Of a stretch of DNA of 51,422 nucleotides, positions 26,243-35,099 are shown piece after piece; position 1 is the stretch's first letter, and every line of letters begins with the position of its first letter. This DNA comes from Mycobacterium sp. (GTDB lineage Bacteria; Actinomycetota; Actinomycetes; Mycobacteriales; Mycobacteriaceae). The notes below the pieces were generated by a model. That model did not search any database and was not told where the DNA came from. It worked only from the letters and a program-made list of their open reading frames with translations. The DNA lies in the NCBI GenBank assembly GCA_018882965.1, contig VEQY01000018.1, positions 1 to 51,422 on the forward strand. The letters run 5' to 3'. Position numbers and translations under genes: made by a program.

Positions 26243-27320
26243 GCGGCTCGCAAAGCGGGTTGTGCTCTACGGAACCGGTTTCGTCGGCCGGATGGTGATT
26301 CCGGAGATCCTCACCCATCCCGAGTTCGATCTCGTCGGAGTCGGCGTGAGCAACCCGGACAAGGTCGGACTCGACGTCGCTGAGATCTGCGGACTCCCGC
26401 AGTCCACCGGCATCATCGCCACCGACGACATCGAGGCCCTGATCGCCCTGAAGCCCGACGCCCTGGTGCACTACGGGCCCACCGCGGCGCACGCCGACGT
26501 GAACATCGACGTGATCGGGCGCTTTCTGCGTGCCGGCGTCGACGTCTGCTCGACAGCGATGACCCCGTGGGTGTGGCCGAAGATGCATCTGAACCCGCCG
26601 AACTGGATCGAGCCGATCACCGCGGCCTGCGAGCAGGGCGGATCCTCGTGTTTCACCACCGGAATCGACCCCGGATTCGCCAACGACCTCTTCCCGATGA
26701 CGCTGATGGGACTGTGTTCGGAGGTTCGCCGGGTACGGGCGTCGGAACTGCTGGACTACACCAACTACGAGGGCGACTACGAAGTCGAGATGGGCATCGG
26801 GCGGGAACCGGAGTTTCGACCGCTGCTGGAGAACAGAGACATTCTGATCTTCGCCTGGGGTGCGACGGTGCCGATGATCGCCGACGCCGCCGGCATCCAG
26901 CTCGATCAGATCACCACGACCTGGGACAAGTGGGTCACCCCGGAGCGGCGCGACACCGTCAAGGGTGTCATCGAGGCTGGGCGGGTCGCCGCGGTGCGAT
27001 TCACCATCAACGGCGTCTACCGCGGTGAGACCCGCATCCAGCTCGAGCACGTCAATCGCATCGGCCACGACGCGGCACCGGACTGGCCGTCCGGTGAGCG
27101 CGACGACGTCTACCGCGTCGACATCGAGGGCACTCCGAGCATCTTCCAGGAGACCGCGTTCCGCTTCACCGACGGCTCAGGACGCGACCCTGCCACGGCC
27201 GGCTGCCTGGCGACCGGTCTGCGCGCACTGAACGCCGTGCCCGCGGTCAACGATCTGCCCCCGGGCTGGGTCACGCCACTGGATCTGCCGCTGATCCCGG
27301 GTCTGGGCACGATCCGCTAG
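26235..27320 (+). CDS. Dihydrodipicolinate reductase-like dehydrogenase
   Basis: A protein of 361 residues from GTG 26235, starting inside the Rieske gene's last codons. The N-terminal Rossmann motif is VVLYGTGFVGRMVIPEIL, followed by PDALVHYGPTAAHADVNIDVI and a central FTTGIDPGFANDLFPM segment, the layout of the DapB-N-like / 2,4-diaminopentanoate dehydrogenase-like group that is common in mycobacteria. It is too long for true DapB and lacks its lysine-pathway context. The overlap suggests translation coupled to the carotenoid operon, but its substrate is unknown and could be unrelated. It ends overlapping the LapA-like gene by 4 bases. Confidence 0.8.
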   Translation: MSKRLAKRVVLYGTGFVGRMVIPEILTHPEFDLVGVGVSNPDKVGLDVAEICGLPQSTGIIATDDIEALIALKPDALVHYGPTAAHADVNIDVIGRFLRAGVDVCSTAMTPWVWPKMHLNPPNWIEPITAACEQGGSSCFTTGIDPGFANDLFPMTLMGLCSEVRRVRASELLDYTNYEGDYEVEMGIGREPEFRPLLENRDILIFAWGATVPMIADAAGIQLDQITTTWDKWVTPERRDTVKGVIEAGRVAAVRFTINGVYRGETRIQLEHVNRIGHDAAPDWPSGERDDVYRVDIEGTPSIFQETAFRFTDGSGRDPATAGCLATGLRALNAVPAVNDLPPGWVTPLDLPLIPGLGTIR

Positions 27321-27550
27321 GTCCGTTCGCGTCGCAGCAGCAGCCCGACGACCACACCGACCACCAGCATCGCGGACAGCAGCAGCCACACCGGCGACTC
27401 CACGGTGATCCACAGAACCCTCACCTGCTGCCGATCGCGGTTCTGGCCGATGAAGACGGCCGCGAGAGCGACCAGTGTGAGAGCAGCCCAGTGGCGAAGT
27501 GCGAACCGGGCGAAGGGGCTTGTGGCCCGGTCAGAATGGTCAGCGGACAC
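27317..27550 (-). CDS. LapA-family small membrane protein (DUF1049)
   Basis: A protein of 77 residues with two hydrophobic segments (AALTLVALAAVFIGQNRD and VWLLLSAMLVVGVVVGLLLRRERT). The IGQN-x-VRVLWITVESPVWLLL pattern is that of LapA/DUF1049 proteins, which in E. coli help lipopolysaccharide assembly; the role in mycobacteria is unknown. It has an Arg-rich end facing the cytoplasm. Confidence 0.78.
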   Translation of the reverse strand: MSADHSDRATSPFARFALRHWAALTLVALAAVFIGQNRDRQQVRVLWITVESPVWLLLSAMLVVGVVVGLLLRRERT

Positions 27551-27612
27551 GGTCGGCAGCCTAGTCGCCCCTGCAGTCGTGAGCGCAGCGGCGCGCCTAT
27601 GACCGTGTCAGA

Positions 27613-28338
27613 ATGCAGCACATGAGCGCACCGGGCGCCTCGCGGATCGTCATGATCGCGCTGAGTCTTTTCGCGGTGTTCTCCGTCGGAGGTCTGATCG
27701 CGACCGCCGCGATGGGTATCGCCGGGGACCGCTACGGCGCGTACGGCGAGATACCCATCCCGGGTTCGGGGACGATCAGGCTGCCGTCCGGTGAGGTGCT
27801 GGCCAGCTTCCATGTCTCGGGGTACGGCGGGCGCGGCCTGACGGTGCCTCCGCTGACCATGAACATCACTGCGCCGGAGGGCGGTGCGGATCCGGAGGTG
27901 ACCGAGGATCTCGGTGCCACCGTGTCGGTCAATGACGACGCCCACCGTCGGGTGTGGGTGATGCAGGTCCCCGTCGAGGGCCTCTACCGCATCAGTGTCG
28001 ACGGGAAGGTGGGCGGCTACGTCGATCCTCGGCTGGCCTTCGGCAGCGGCGCCGGCCAGCAGGTCACCGCGCTGCTGTGGGTGTTCGTCGCCCTGTCGAT
28101 CATCGGAGTCGACCTGCTCATAGCGATGTGGTGGTTCCGCCGGAAGCGCAGCCGAACCGGCCCGGGCGGGGCTCCCGGGGCTCCCGAGGGTCCCGCCCCG
28201 CTGGCTGACCCCTATACCCCGACCGACGAGGGTGTCCGACTTGAGCAGCTCAAGACGATTGCCGCGCTGCATGACTGCGGGGCGCTGACCGAGCGGGAAT
28301 TCGAAGAGGAGAAGCGCCGGATCCTCGACGGGCGCTAG
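27613..28338 (+). CDS. Membrane protein with C-terminal SHOCT domain
   Basis: A protein of 241 residues. TM1 lies near residues 12-35 and TM2 near 150-170, with an extracytoplasmic beta-rich region between them (PIPGSGTIRLPSGEVLASFHV onward) and a Gly/Pro linker after TM2. The C-terminal VRLEQLKTIAALHDCGALTEREFEEEKRRIL is a clear SHOCT motif, a short helix pair found on many actinobacterial membrane proteins. Function is unknown. A second ATG at 27622 could be the start. The next gene begins 30 bases after its stop. Confidence 0.8.
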   Translation: MQHMSAPGASRIVMIALSLFAVFSVGGLIATAAMGIAGDRYGAYGEIPIPGSGTIRLPSGEVLASFHVSGYGGRGLTVPPLTMNITAPEGGADPEVTEDLGATVSVNDDAHRRVWVMQVPVEGLYRISVDGKVGGYVDPRLAFGSGAGQQVTALLWVFVALSIIGVDLLIAMWWFRRKRSRTGPGGAPGAPEGPAPLADPYTPTDEGVRLEQLKTIAALHDCGALTEREFEEEKRRILDGR

Positions 28339-28368
28339 GTGTACAGCGAGGACCCTAGACTGCCGGTC

Positions 28369-29532
28369 ATGAAGGCTGTCAGTTGTGAGCATGGAACCCT
28401 CTCGGTGGTCGACCTGCCCGATCCGCGCCCGGGCGAGGGTCAACTCGTCCTTGACGTGCGGGCCTGCGGTATCTGCGGCTCCGATCTGCACGCCAAGGAT
28501 CACGCCGACGAGCTGACCGAGGTGATGGCCACGATGGGCTACCCGGACTTCATGCGTGGCGACACTCCGACGGTGATGGGCCACGAGTTCTCCGGTGTGA
28601 TCACCGATCGCGGGCCCCGAAGCCCACGGTCATTGCGGGAGGGGATGACCGTCGTCGCGTTCCCCCTGGTCCGAACACACGGCGGTACTCACCTCACCGG
28701 GCTCTCGCCGCTGGCACCGGGCGGATACGCCGAGCGGGTGCTGGTGGAGGCGTCCCTGACCTTCCCGGTGCCCAACGGGCTCTCGGCCGACGTCGCCGCG
28801 CTGACCGAGCCGATGGCGGTGGCTCTGCATGCGGTGCGCCGCAGCGAGATCACCAAGAAGGACACCGCGATCGTGATCGGCTGCGGCCCGGTCGGGCTGG
28901 CGGTGATCTGCCAGCTCAAAGCCCTGGGTGCAGCCACCATCGTGGCCAGCGATCTCTCCCCGGGCCGCCGCGATCTGGCCCGGCGCTGCGGCGCGGACAT
29001 CGTGGTCGACCCGGGCGTGGAGTCGCCGTATGACCGCGCAACCGGGAAAGGGATGATCAGCGATTCCCCCGCGCTCTACGAGCTGGCGCTGTCCTCGATG
29101 CGCAAGCTTCGCCGCCTGCCCGGTTGGTCGCACGTCTACCGCGCGGCCGACGCACTGGGTGCGGCGGGTCCGAAAAGGCCGGTCATCTTCGAGTGCGTCG
29201 GTGTCTCGGGGATGATCGACGGTGTGATGGCGGCCGCACCGCTGAACTCCCGGGTGGTGGTCGTCGGGGTGTGCATGGGGACCGATCAGATCCGGCCCAC
29301 GATGGGCATCGGCAAGGAACTCGATCTGCGGTTCGTGTTCGGATACACCCCGCTGGAGTTCCACGACAGCCTGCACATGTTGGCCGATGGGAAGGTCGAC
29401 GTCTCCACACTGGTCACCGGCACCGTGGGCTTGGGCGGGGTTGGTGCGGCCTTCGATGCGCTGGGTGATCCCGAGGGGCACGCGAAGATCCTCATCGACC
29501 CGCGAAGCACGGCGGTCGCGCCGAGTGTCTAG
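28369..29532 (+). CDS. Zinc-binding alcohol dehydrogenase (MDR family)
   Basis: A protein of 387 residues from ATG 28369; GTG 28339 is an in-frame alternative touching the preceding stop. It is an MDR dehydrogenase: VRACGICGSDLHAKD and GHEFSGVI carry the catalytic zinc Cys and the His-Glu, and VIGCGPVGLAVICQLKALGA is the NAD(P)-binding motif. The four-cysteine structural zinc loop is absent, as in some bacterial branches. An insert near residues 220-255 (ARRCGADIVVDPGVESPYDRATGKGM on) separates it from simple ADHs. The substrate is unknown. Confidence 0.85.
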   Translation: MKAVSCEHGTLSVVDLPDPRPGEGQLVLDVRACGICGSDLHAKDHADELTEVMATMGYPDFMRGDTPTVMGHEFSGVITDRGPRSPRSLREGMTVVAFPLVRTHGGTHLTGLSPLAPGGYAERVLVEASLTFPVPNGLSADVAALTEPMAVALHAVRRSEITKKDTAIVIGCGPVGLAVICQLKALGAATIVASDLSPGRRDLARRCGADIVVDPGVESPYDRATGKGMISDSPALYELALSSMRKLRRLPGWSHVYRAADALGAAGPKRPVIFECVGVSGMIDGVMAAAPLNSRVVVVGVCMGTDQIRPTMGIGKELDLRFVFGYTPLEFHDSLHMLADGKVDVSTLVTGTVGLGGVGAAFDALGDPEGHAKILIDPRSTAVAPSV

Positions 29533-29544
29533 CGAGTGCCCCGC

Positions 29545-30174
29545 CTAATGGCCTCGTGCCACCCAGTCGTCGTAGTGCACGATCTCGTCGCCGACGCGGG
29601 TTGAATCGCCGTGTCCGGTGTAGACCACTGTCTCCGGCGGTAGCACACCGAGCTTCTCCTTGATCGAGGCCAAGATGGTGCCGAAGTCGGAGAACGATCG
29701 GCCGGTCGCACCCGGCCCGCCCTGAAAGAGCGTGTCCCCGGAGAACAGCGCCCCCAGCTGTGGTGCGTAGAGACAGGTGGATCCCGGCGAGTGGCCCGGA
29801 GTGGCGATGACCCGCAGTTCGATACCGCCGGCACTGAGCACCTGACCATCCTGCAGTGGGCTGAACGCGGTGTCGCCGTGGGTCATCTCCCACAGCATGG
29901 TGTCGGCGGGATTCAACAGCACCGGAGCATCCAGGTCGGTGCCGAGTTGCGGAGCGACGGTGATGTGATCGTTGTGGCCGTGTGTGCACACCACCGCGAC
30001 CACACGCCGACCGGCGACCGCCCGCTCGATTGCTTTCGCATCGTGGGCGGCGTCGATCACGATGACCTCGGCGCCGTCACCGACGAGCCAGATGTTGTTG
30101 TCGACGTCCCAGCTGCCGCCGTCGAGTTCGAAGGTGCCGTGGGTGACCACCCGCTGGACGGCGTTGGCGTTCAC
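29545..30174 (-). CDS. MBL-fold hydrolase paired with mscR (Rv2260-like)
   Basis: A protein of 209 residues from GTG 30174, overlapping the mscR stop as GTGA. It has the metallo-beta-lactamase metal site THGHNDH, the later GHSPGSTC and SGDTLF, and the C-terminal TGHGDST. This is the glyoxalase II-like branch. In M. tuberculosis the homologous gene adjoins mscR. It likely hydrolyses the S-formylmycothiol or another mycothiol thioester formed by MscR; this is inferred from the coupling. A longer open frame running back to 30696 lies inside mscR and was rejected. Confidence 0.87.
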   Translation of the reverse strand: MNANAVQRVVTHGTFELDGGSWDVDNNIWLVGDGAEVIVIDAAHDAKAIERAVAGRRVVAVVCTHGHNDHITVAPQLGTDLDAPVLLNPADTMLWEMTHGDTAFSPLQDGQVLSAGGIELRVIATPGHSPGSTCLYAPQLGALFSGDTLFQGGPGATGRSFSDFGTILASIKEKLGVLPPETVVYTGHGDSTRVGDEIVHYDDWVARGH

Positions 30175-31256
30175 CACACGACCACCGACCGCAGTACCTG
30201 CCCGGAGTGCATCTTCTCGAAAGCCTCCTCGACCCCGTCCAGCCCGATCCGCTCGGAGACGAACTTCTCCAGCGGCAGTCGCCCCTGGCGGTAAAGATCG
30301 ATGTAGGTGGGGAAGTCGCGCTCGGGCAGGCAGTCGCCGTACCACGAGGACTTCAGCGAACCGCCGCGGGCGAAGAAGTCGACCAGGGGCATCTCCAGTC
30401 GCATGTCCGGGGTGGGCACACCGACCAGCACGACCGTTCCGGCGAGGTCGCGGCCGTAGAACGCCTGCTTCCAGGTCTCCGGTCGGCCGACGGCGTCGAT
30501 CACCACGTCGGCACCGTTGCCGTCGGTGAGGTCCTGGATGGTCTCTACGACGTCGAACTCGCGGGCGTTGACGGTGTGTGTCGCTCCGAACTCGCGGGCC
30601 CACCTCAGTTTGGCGTTGTCGGTGTCGATGGCGATGATCTTCTTCGCGCCAACCAGTTTGGCCCCGGCGATCGCCGCATCGCCGACCCCGCCGCAACCGA
30701 TCACGGCAACGGTGTCGTCGCGGCTGACCGCGCCGGTGTTGACAGCCGCCCCGAGCCCGGCCATCACCCCGCAGCCGAGAAGTCCGGCGACTGCCGGGTC
30801 CGCCTCAGCGTCCACCCTGGTGCACTGACCCTCGTGCACCAGCGTCTTGTCGGCGAAGGCGCCGATACCCAGTGCGGGTGTCAGGGCGGTGCCATCGGAC
30901 AGGGTCATCTTCTGTTCGGCGTTGAAGGTGGAGAAGCAGTACCACGGCCGGCCGCGTTTGCACGCGCGGCACTGTCCGCACACGGCACGCCAGTTGAGGA
31001 TGACGAAGTCGCCGGGGGTCACCGCGGTGACATCCTCACCGACGGCCTCGACGATCCCTGCCGCCTCATGGCCGAGCAGGAAGGGAAACTCGTCGTTGAT
31101 GCCGCCCTCGCGGTAGGTCAGGTCGGTGTGGCAGACCCCGCAGGCCTGGATGTCGACGATCACCTCGACGGGGCCGGGGTCGGGTATGCCGATCTCGACG
31201 AGTTCGACGGGCTGACCGCGTTTGCGGGAGATCACCCCGCGCACCGTTTGACTCAT
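30171..31256 (-). CDS. mscR: S-nitrosomycothiol reductase / mycothiol-dependent formaldehyde dehydrogenase
   Basis: A protein of 361 residues, matching MscR in length. Catalytic zinc: [15 protein letters not shown] and [15 protein letters not shown]. Structural zinc cysteines: [18 protein letters not shown] motif: [24 protein letters not shown], with Asp in AIDTDNAK selecting NAD. It oxidises S-hydroxymethyl-mycothiol, so detoxifying formaldehyde, and reduces S-nitrosomycothiol. ATG 31256 is followed by [22 protein letters not shown], the expected start. It is first in a two-gene operon. Confidence 0.93.
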   Translation of the reverse strand: MSQTVRGVISRKRGQPVELVEIGIPDPGPVEVIVDIQACGVCHTDLTYREGGINDEFPFLLGHEAAGIVEAVGEDVTAVTPGDFVILNWRAVCGQCRACKRGRPWYCFSTFNAEQKMTLSDGTALTPALGIGAFADKTLVHEGQCTRVDAEADPAVAGLLGCGVMAGLGAAVNTGAVSRDDTVAVIGCGGVGDAAIAGAKLVGAKKIIAIDTDNAKLRWAREFGATHTVNAREFDVVETIQDLTDGNGADVVIDAVGRPETWKQAFYGRDLAGTVVLVGVPTPDMRLEMPLVDFFARGGSLKSSWYGDCLPERDFPTYIDLYRQGRLPLEKFVSERIGLDGVEEAFEKMHSGQVLRSVVVW

Positions 31257-31312
31257 GGGTCAAACCATAACCGCCCGGATTCGGCGTCGAGGGCGAGATA
31301 CCGTGGCTGGCG

Positions 31313-32140
31313 ATGCCCGCCGCCCTCGACCTGATCACCGGGTGGCCGGTCTCGGCGGCTGCGGCCGCCGTCGTCGGCTGCTCCGGTGTGCTGGCAACCC
31401 ACGGTGATCTCGGCCGCGAATTCCGGCTCGCCTCAGTGACCAAACTCCTCACCGCACGCGCGGCACAGATCGCGGTCGAGGAGGGAGTCGCCGATCTGGA
31501 CACCCCGGCGGGCCCGCCGGACTCCACGATCCGTCATCTGCTGGCCCACGCGTCCGGGCTGTCCGCGCATTCCCCGGCGGTGATCGCCGCGGTGGGCACC
31601 CGACGCGTCTACTCCAACTACGGGTTCGCGGTCCTCGCGCAGGCCATCGAGGCAGGATCGGGCATCGAGTTCGGGCCGTATCTGGCCGAGGCCGTCTTCG
31701 ATCCGCTGGGCATGGCCGCCTCGCGCCTCGACGGTGGGGCCGGCGCGGCGGGATACGGGGCGGTTTCCTCGGTCGCTGACCTCGTGGCTTTCACGGCCGA
31801 CCTGCTCAACCCACGTACGGTGTCGGCACCGATGCACTCCGAAGCCGTCAGCGTGCAGTTTCCCGGGCTCAGCGGTGTGCTGCCGGGGTTCGGCGTGCAG
31901 CGCCCCAATGACTGGGGCCTGGGCTTCGAAATCCGGGCGGCCAAGTCGCCGCACTGGACGGGTGCAGCAAACTCGCCGGCCACCTATGGTCACTTCGGGC
32001 AGTCGGGCACCTTTCTGTGGGTGGATCCGGCCCGTGAACTGGGCTTGGTCGTGCTCACCGACCGCGATTTCGGGGACTGGGCCAAGCCGCTCTGGCCTGC
32101 GGTCTCTGACGAAGTTCTAAGAGAGTTCGCCGGGCACTAG
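31313..32140 (+). CDS. Beta-lactamase-family serine hydrolase
   Basis: A protein of 275 residues without a clear signal peptide. The SVTK motif (Ser41, Lys44) and Tyr100-Ser-Asn102 correspond to the S-x-x-K and Y-x-N sites of class C beta-lactamases and esterases; HFGQSGTFLWVDP gives the third HxG-like element. It may be an esterase or a peptidase. A beta-lactamase-like gene is found in the same place relative to mscR in M. tuberculosis as I recall. Confidence 0.83.
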   Translation: MPAALDLITGWPVSAAAAAVVGCSGVLATHGDLGREFRLASVTKLLTARAAQIAVEEGVADLDTPAGPPDSTIRHLLAHASGLSAHSPAVIAAVGTRRVYSNYGFAVLAQAIEAGSGIEFGPYLAEAVFDPLGMAASRLDGGAGAAGYGAVSSVADLVAFTADLLNPRTVSAPMHSEAVSVQFPGLSGVLPGFGVQRPNDWGLGFEIRAAKSPHWTGAANSPATYGHFGQSGTFLWVDPARELGLVVLTDRDFGDWAKPLWPAVSDEVLREFAGH

Positions 32141-32244
32141 CGCAACACGGGTATCAAGGGGCACAATAGACTCGCAAGGCACAGCTGCAACTTCGGTTTC
32201 ACCAGGTCGTTGGGGAAGACGTCCCTGGACCGAAGGAGCAAGGA

Positions 32245-32757
32245 ATGCCTGCGTCGAATCAGTTCGCCGACGCGACGACCGGCGTGGTTTACCTCCACGC
32301 CTCGCCCGCGGCGGTGTGCCCGCACGTCGAGTGGGCTTTGTCGTCGACCCTCGGTGCAGGGGCGAACCTTCGCTGGACCCCACAGCCCGCGATGCCGGGA
32401 CAGTTGCGCGCGGTCACCAACTGGGTCGGGCCGGTGGGCACCGGCGGGCGGCTGGCCAGCGCGTTGCGATCCTGGACGGTGCTGCGCTTCGAGGTCACCG
32501 AGGATCCCAGTCCCGGCGTGGACGGTCAGCGGTTTTGCCACACCCCGCAACTCGGCCTGTGGAGCGGGCCGATGAGCGCCAACGGCGACACCATGATCGG
32601 GGAGATGCGCCTGCGCGCCCTGCTGGCGGCGGGCATCGACTCGCTGGCGGCGGGACTCGACACCGCGCTGGGCACTGCCTGGGATGACGCCCTGGAGCCC
32701 TATCGCGACGGCGGCGACAGCGGTGAGGTCAGCTGGCTGAGCCGGGGAGTGGGCTGA
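32245..32757 (+). CDS. DUF3145 conserved protein
   Basis: A protein of 170 residues from ATG 32245, with AAGGAGCAAGGA just upstream as a strong ribosome-binding site. The sequence GVVYLHASPAAVCPHVEWALSSTLG, TNWVGPVGTGGRLASALRSWTVLRFEVTEDPSPGVDGQRF matches the actinobacterial DUF3145 family. Function is unknown; high conservation suggests a core role. No signal peptide. The 104-base gap before it holds the upstream signals only. Confidence 0.85.
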   Translation: MPASNQFADATTGVVYLHASPAAVCPHVEWALSSTLGAGANLRWTPQPAMPGQLRAVTNWVGPVGTGGRLASALRSWTVLRFEVTEDPSPGVDGQRFCHTPQLGLWSGPMSANGDTMIGEMRLRALLAAGIDSLAAGLDTALGTAWDDALEPYRDGGDSGEVSWLSRGVG

Positions 32758-32860
32758 CACCGGTTCCGGTGGATCCGCGAATCTGCAATGATCAACGGAT
32801 CTGGGTTTGCCGGTTGGGGGCTCCCGTGACCGGAGGCTCAGCGAGTCGGGGAGTTCTGCT

Positions 32861-34192
32861 GTGGATGTCGGACTGCGTGCCGGCTTAAGCCTCGGTGTTT
32901 TCGCGGCCGCTGCGACCGGTCTTGCCGTGCTCGGCGCAGGAGTAGCCGCGGCGAGCACGGGCGATTCCCCCGCGGCCGGCGGCGGCGTCGCGTCCTCGGC
33001 CACGGCGCCCGCGGACAGGCGCGTGGCGACCAAGCAGGCGCTGCCCGGCCCCCGCCGCGAGACCACCCCGTCGACAGTCCGACCGGCGGCGGTCACCACC
33101 AACCAGGCCCCGGTGATCTCGGGAGTCTCGGTGCGGACCCCGAATACCTCCACCGGGGCGGTCAGCGGAACCGTGACCGCCAGCGATCCCGAGCGCACCG
33201 CGCTGACCTACGCCGCGACGACGTCGCCCGCAGGCCGGGTGACGATCACCGGCGCCGGAGCGTTCACCTACACTCCGACCGCGGCGGCCCGCCATGCCGC
33301 CGCCCGCATCGGGGCCGGCCCCGCAGTGACCAGCGACACGGTCGCGGTGACGGTCACCGACTCAGGTGGCGCGTCGGCCCGCTCCGACGTGACGGTGCCG
33401 ATCAGCCCGAGGAACACCGCGCCCCGATTCGGCAGGAACACCGTCGGTGTCCCCGAACCGGTCAGCGGGGTCGTCAGCGGGAGGCTCAGCGCCACCGATG
33501 CCGACCGGGATCCCTTGAGTTTCTCGGCCCCCGCCTCCACCGCCAGGGGAACCATCACCATCGACGCGCTGACGGGTGCCTTCACCTACACCCCGACCGC
33601 CGACGCGCGCAACACCGCCGCCCAGACCGGCGCCGCCGCGGACAAGGCCGACACCTTCACCGTGACGGTCGCCGACGGCTACGGCGGGCAGGCGACGGCC
33701 GCGATCAAGGTGGCGATCAGCCCCGCTCTGCGGCTGCCCGAGCCGCAGTACCTGCCGGTGACCGCCCAGTTGCGGGTCGGGGCCGAGGTGATCGGCCTGG
33801 AGGTCGCGGTGACCCGGGAGCAGCAATGGCGCGGACTCATGGGCCGGCCGCCGCTGGGTCCCAACCAGGGCATGCTCTTCACCTACTCGCCGGCCAGCCC
33901 GCAGTTCTTCTGGATGTGGCAGACCCCGCACCCGATCGACATGGTGTTCCTGCTCGGTGGTGAGGTCAAGACCGTCTATGCGGCGACGCCCTGCCTGGCT
34001 CAGCCCTGCCAGTTCTACGGTTCGCTGCTGCAGCCCGTCGACGCGGTGATCGAACTCGGATCCGGCCGCGCTGCGCAACTGGGCCTCAAACCCGGGGTCC
34101 GCGTCACCATTACCAGCATCGTCCCCACCAGCATCGTCCCGCCTAGCGTGGTCAGTCCGTCAGGCCCTGCGACGGTTCCGGTGTCGGTCTGA
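32861..34192 (+). CDS. Secreted VCBS-repeat protein fused to a DUF192 domain
   Basis: A protein of about 443 residues from GTG 32861, chosen because GGGGAG lies upstream and a signal peptide begins at once (LRAGLSLGVFAAAATGLAVLGAGVAAAS); the longest frame starts with TTG at 32807. An Ala/Thr/Arg linker is followed by two VCBS/cadherin-like repeats (about residues 85-185 and 190-290). A DUF192 domain forms the rest: LEVAVTREQQWRGLMGRPPLGPNQGMLF, FFWMWQTPHPIDMVFL, then two cysteines in ATPCLAQPC. DUF192 proteins are small and normally unfused; function unknown. The second repeat is close to one in the pectate-lyase-like protein. The 3' end overlaps dagK by 41 bases. Confidence 0.83.
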   Translation: MDVGLRAGLSLGVFAAAATGLAVLGAGVAAASTGDSPAAGGGVASSATAPADRRVATKQALPGPRRETTPSTVRPAAVTTNQAPVISGVSVRTPNTSTGAVSGTVTASDPERTALTYAATTSPAGRVTITGAGAFTYTPTAAARHAAARIGAGPAVTSDTVAVTVTDSGGASARSDVTVPISPRNTAPRFGRNTVGVPEPVSGVVSGRLSATDADRDPLSFSAPASTARGTITIDALTGAFTYTPTADARNTAAQTGAAADKADTFTVTVADGYGGQATAAIKVAISPALRLPEPQYLPVTAQLRVGAEVIGLEVAVTREQQWRGLMGRPPLGPNQGMLFTYSPASPQFFWMWQTPHPIDMVFLLGGEVKTVYAATPCLAQPCQFYGSLLQPVDAVIELGSGRAAQLGLKPGVRVTITSIVPTSIVPPSVVSPSGPATVPVSV

Positions 34193-35099
34193 CCGATCGG
34201 TCGACGAGGATACGCAGGGCGGCCGGCACCGCGGATATCTCAGCCGGAAGAGCGCACGCGAAATCACCGTCGGCGTAGGCGTTGATCCCGGGCGACTCCA
34301 CCGAGACGGTGCGGGCCCGCTCCGTGGTCACCTCGGGCAGTCCGATGTGGGTGCCCTTGAACACGGTCGGGAAAAGCCGCATGAGTCTGATGCGCGACGC
34401 CGAATGCACCATCGTGATGTCCAGCAGGCCGTCACCGTGATCTGCGGCCGGGCAGATCAGCATTCCGCCGCCGTAGCTGCGGGTGATGCCGTACGCCACC
34501 AGGGTGAGGTCGGCGATGACCTCCCGCCGGCCGTCGAAGACCAGACGGAACGGCAACAGCCTCAACTGCGAGAGTTCGGCCAGAATCGCCAGGTTGTAGC
34601 GCATCCGGCCGTGCGGCCAGCGCATCCGGTTGACCCGGTCGCTGACCAGGGAGTCGAATCCGGTCGCGGCGATCGTGCCGAACCATCGGGCGGTCCCGTC
34701 AGATGCGGTGATCCGCCCGAGGTCGACGGTCTCGGTCTGGCCCGCGACGATCACATCGACGGCGGCGACAGGGTCACCCACGGGCAGCCGGTACTCCCGC
34801 GCGTGGTCGTTGCCGGTTCCGGCGGGAACGATGCCGAGTGGGATGTCCGTTGTGGCCACGATCTGCAATGCGAGTGAGATCACCCCGTCCCCGCCCACGA
34901 CCACGAGGGCGTCGGTCTGGTCGCCGAGCGCCTCTTCGGCCAGTACCCGTGCGTGTGCCGCATCTCTACCGACGACCTCCACGACGTTGACCCCGTGCTG
35001 CTGGAACCGGGCCACCGCCTGTTCGGCAGCATGCGGGGCGTTGCCGTGGCCCGCCATCGGGTTGGTCAGAACAACGACACGACCGATCGGGGAACTCAC
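34152..35099 (-). CDS. dagK: Diacylglycerol kinase (lipid kinase)
   Basis: A protein of 315 residues, homologous to Rv2252. The nucleotide-binding motif VVVGGDGVISLALQ and IVPAGTGNDHAREYRLP are the GGDG and GTGND signatures of the DAGK/YegS family. It phosphorylates diacylglycerol (or a related lipid) to feed phosphatidate into phosphatidylinositol mannoside and phospholipid synthesis. It overlaps the FAD oxidase gene upstream as ATGA (35096-35099), so the two are translated together. Confidence 0.9.
   Translation of the reverse strand: MSSPIGRVVVLTNPMAGHGNAPHAAEQAVARFQQHGVNVVEVVGRDAAHARVLAEEALGDQTDALVVVGGDGVISLALQIVATTDIPLGIVPAGTGNDHAREYRLPVGDPVAAVDVIVAGQTETVDLGRITASDGTARWFGTIAATGFDSLVSDRVNRMRWPHGRMRYNLAILAELSQLRLLPFRLVFDGRREVIADLTLVAYGITRSYGGGMLICPAADHGDGLLDITMVHSASRIRLMRLFPTVFKGTHIGLPEVTTERARTVSVESPGINAYADGDFACALPAEISAVPAALRILVDRSVRPTPEPSQGLTD

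Noticed and set aside
26073..27068. Long minus-strand frames opposite the Rieske and DapB-like genes
   Set aside because: They have antisense-type composition (Asp, Val, Arg, Gly rich), no domain and no ribosome-binding site.
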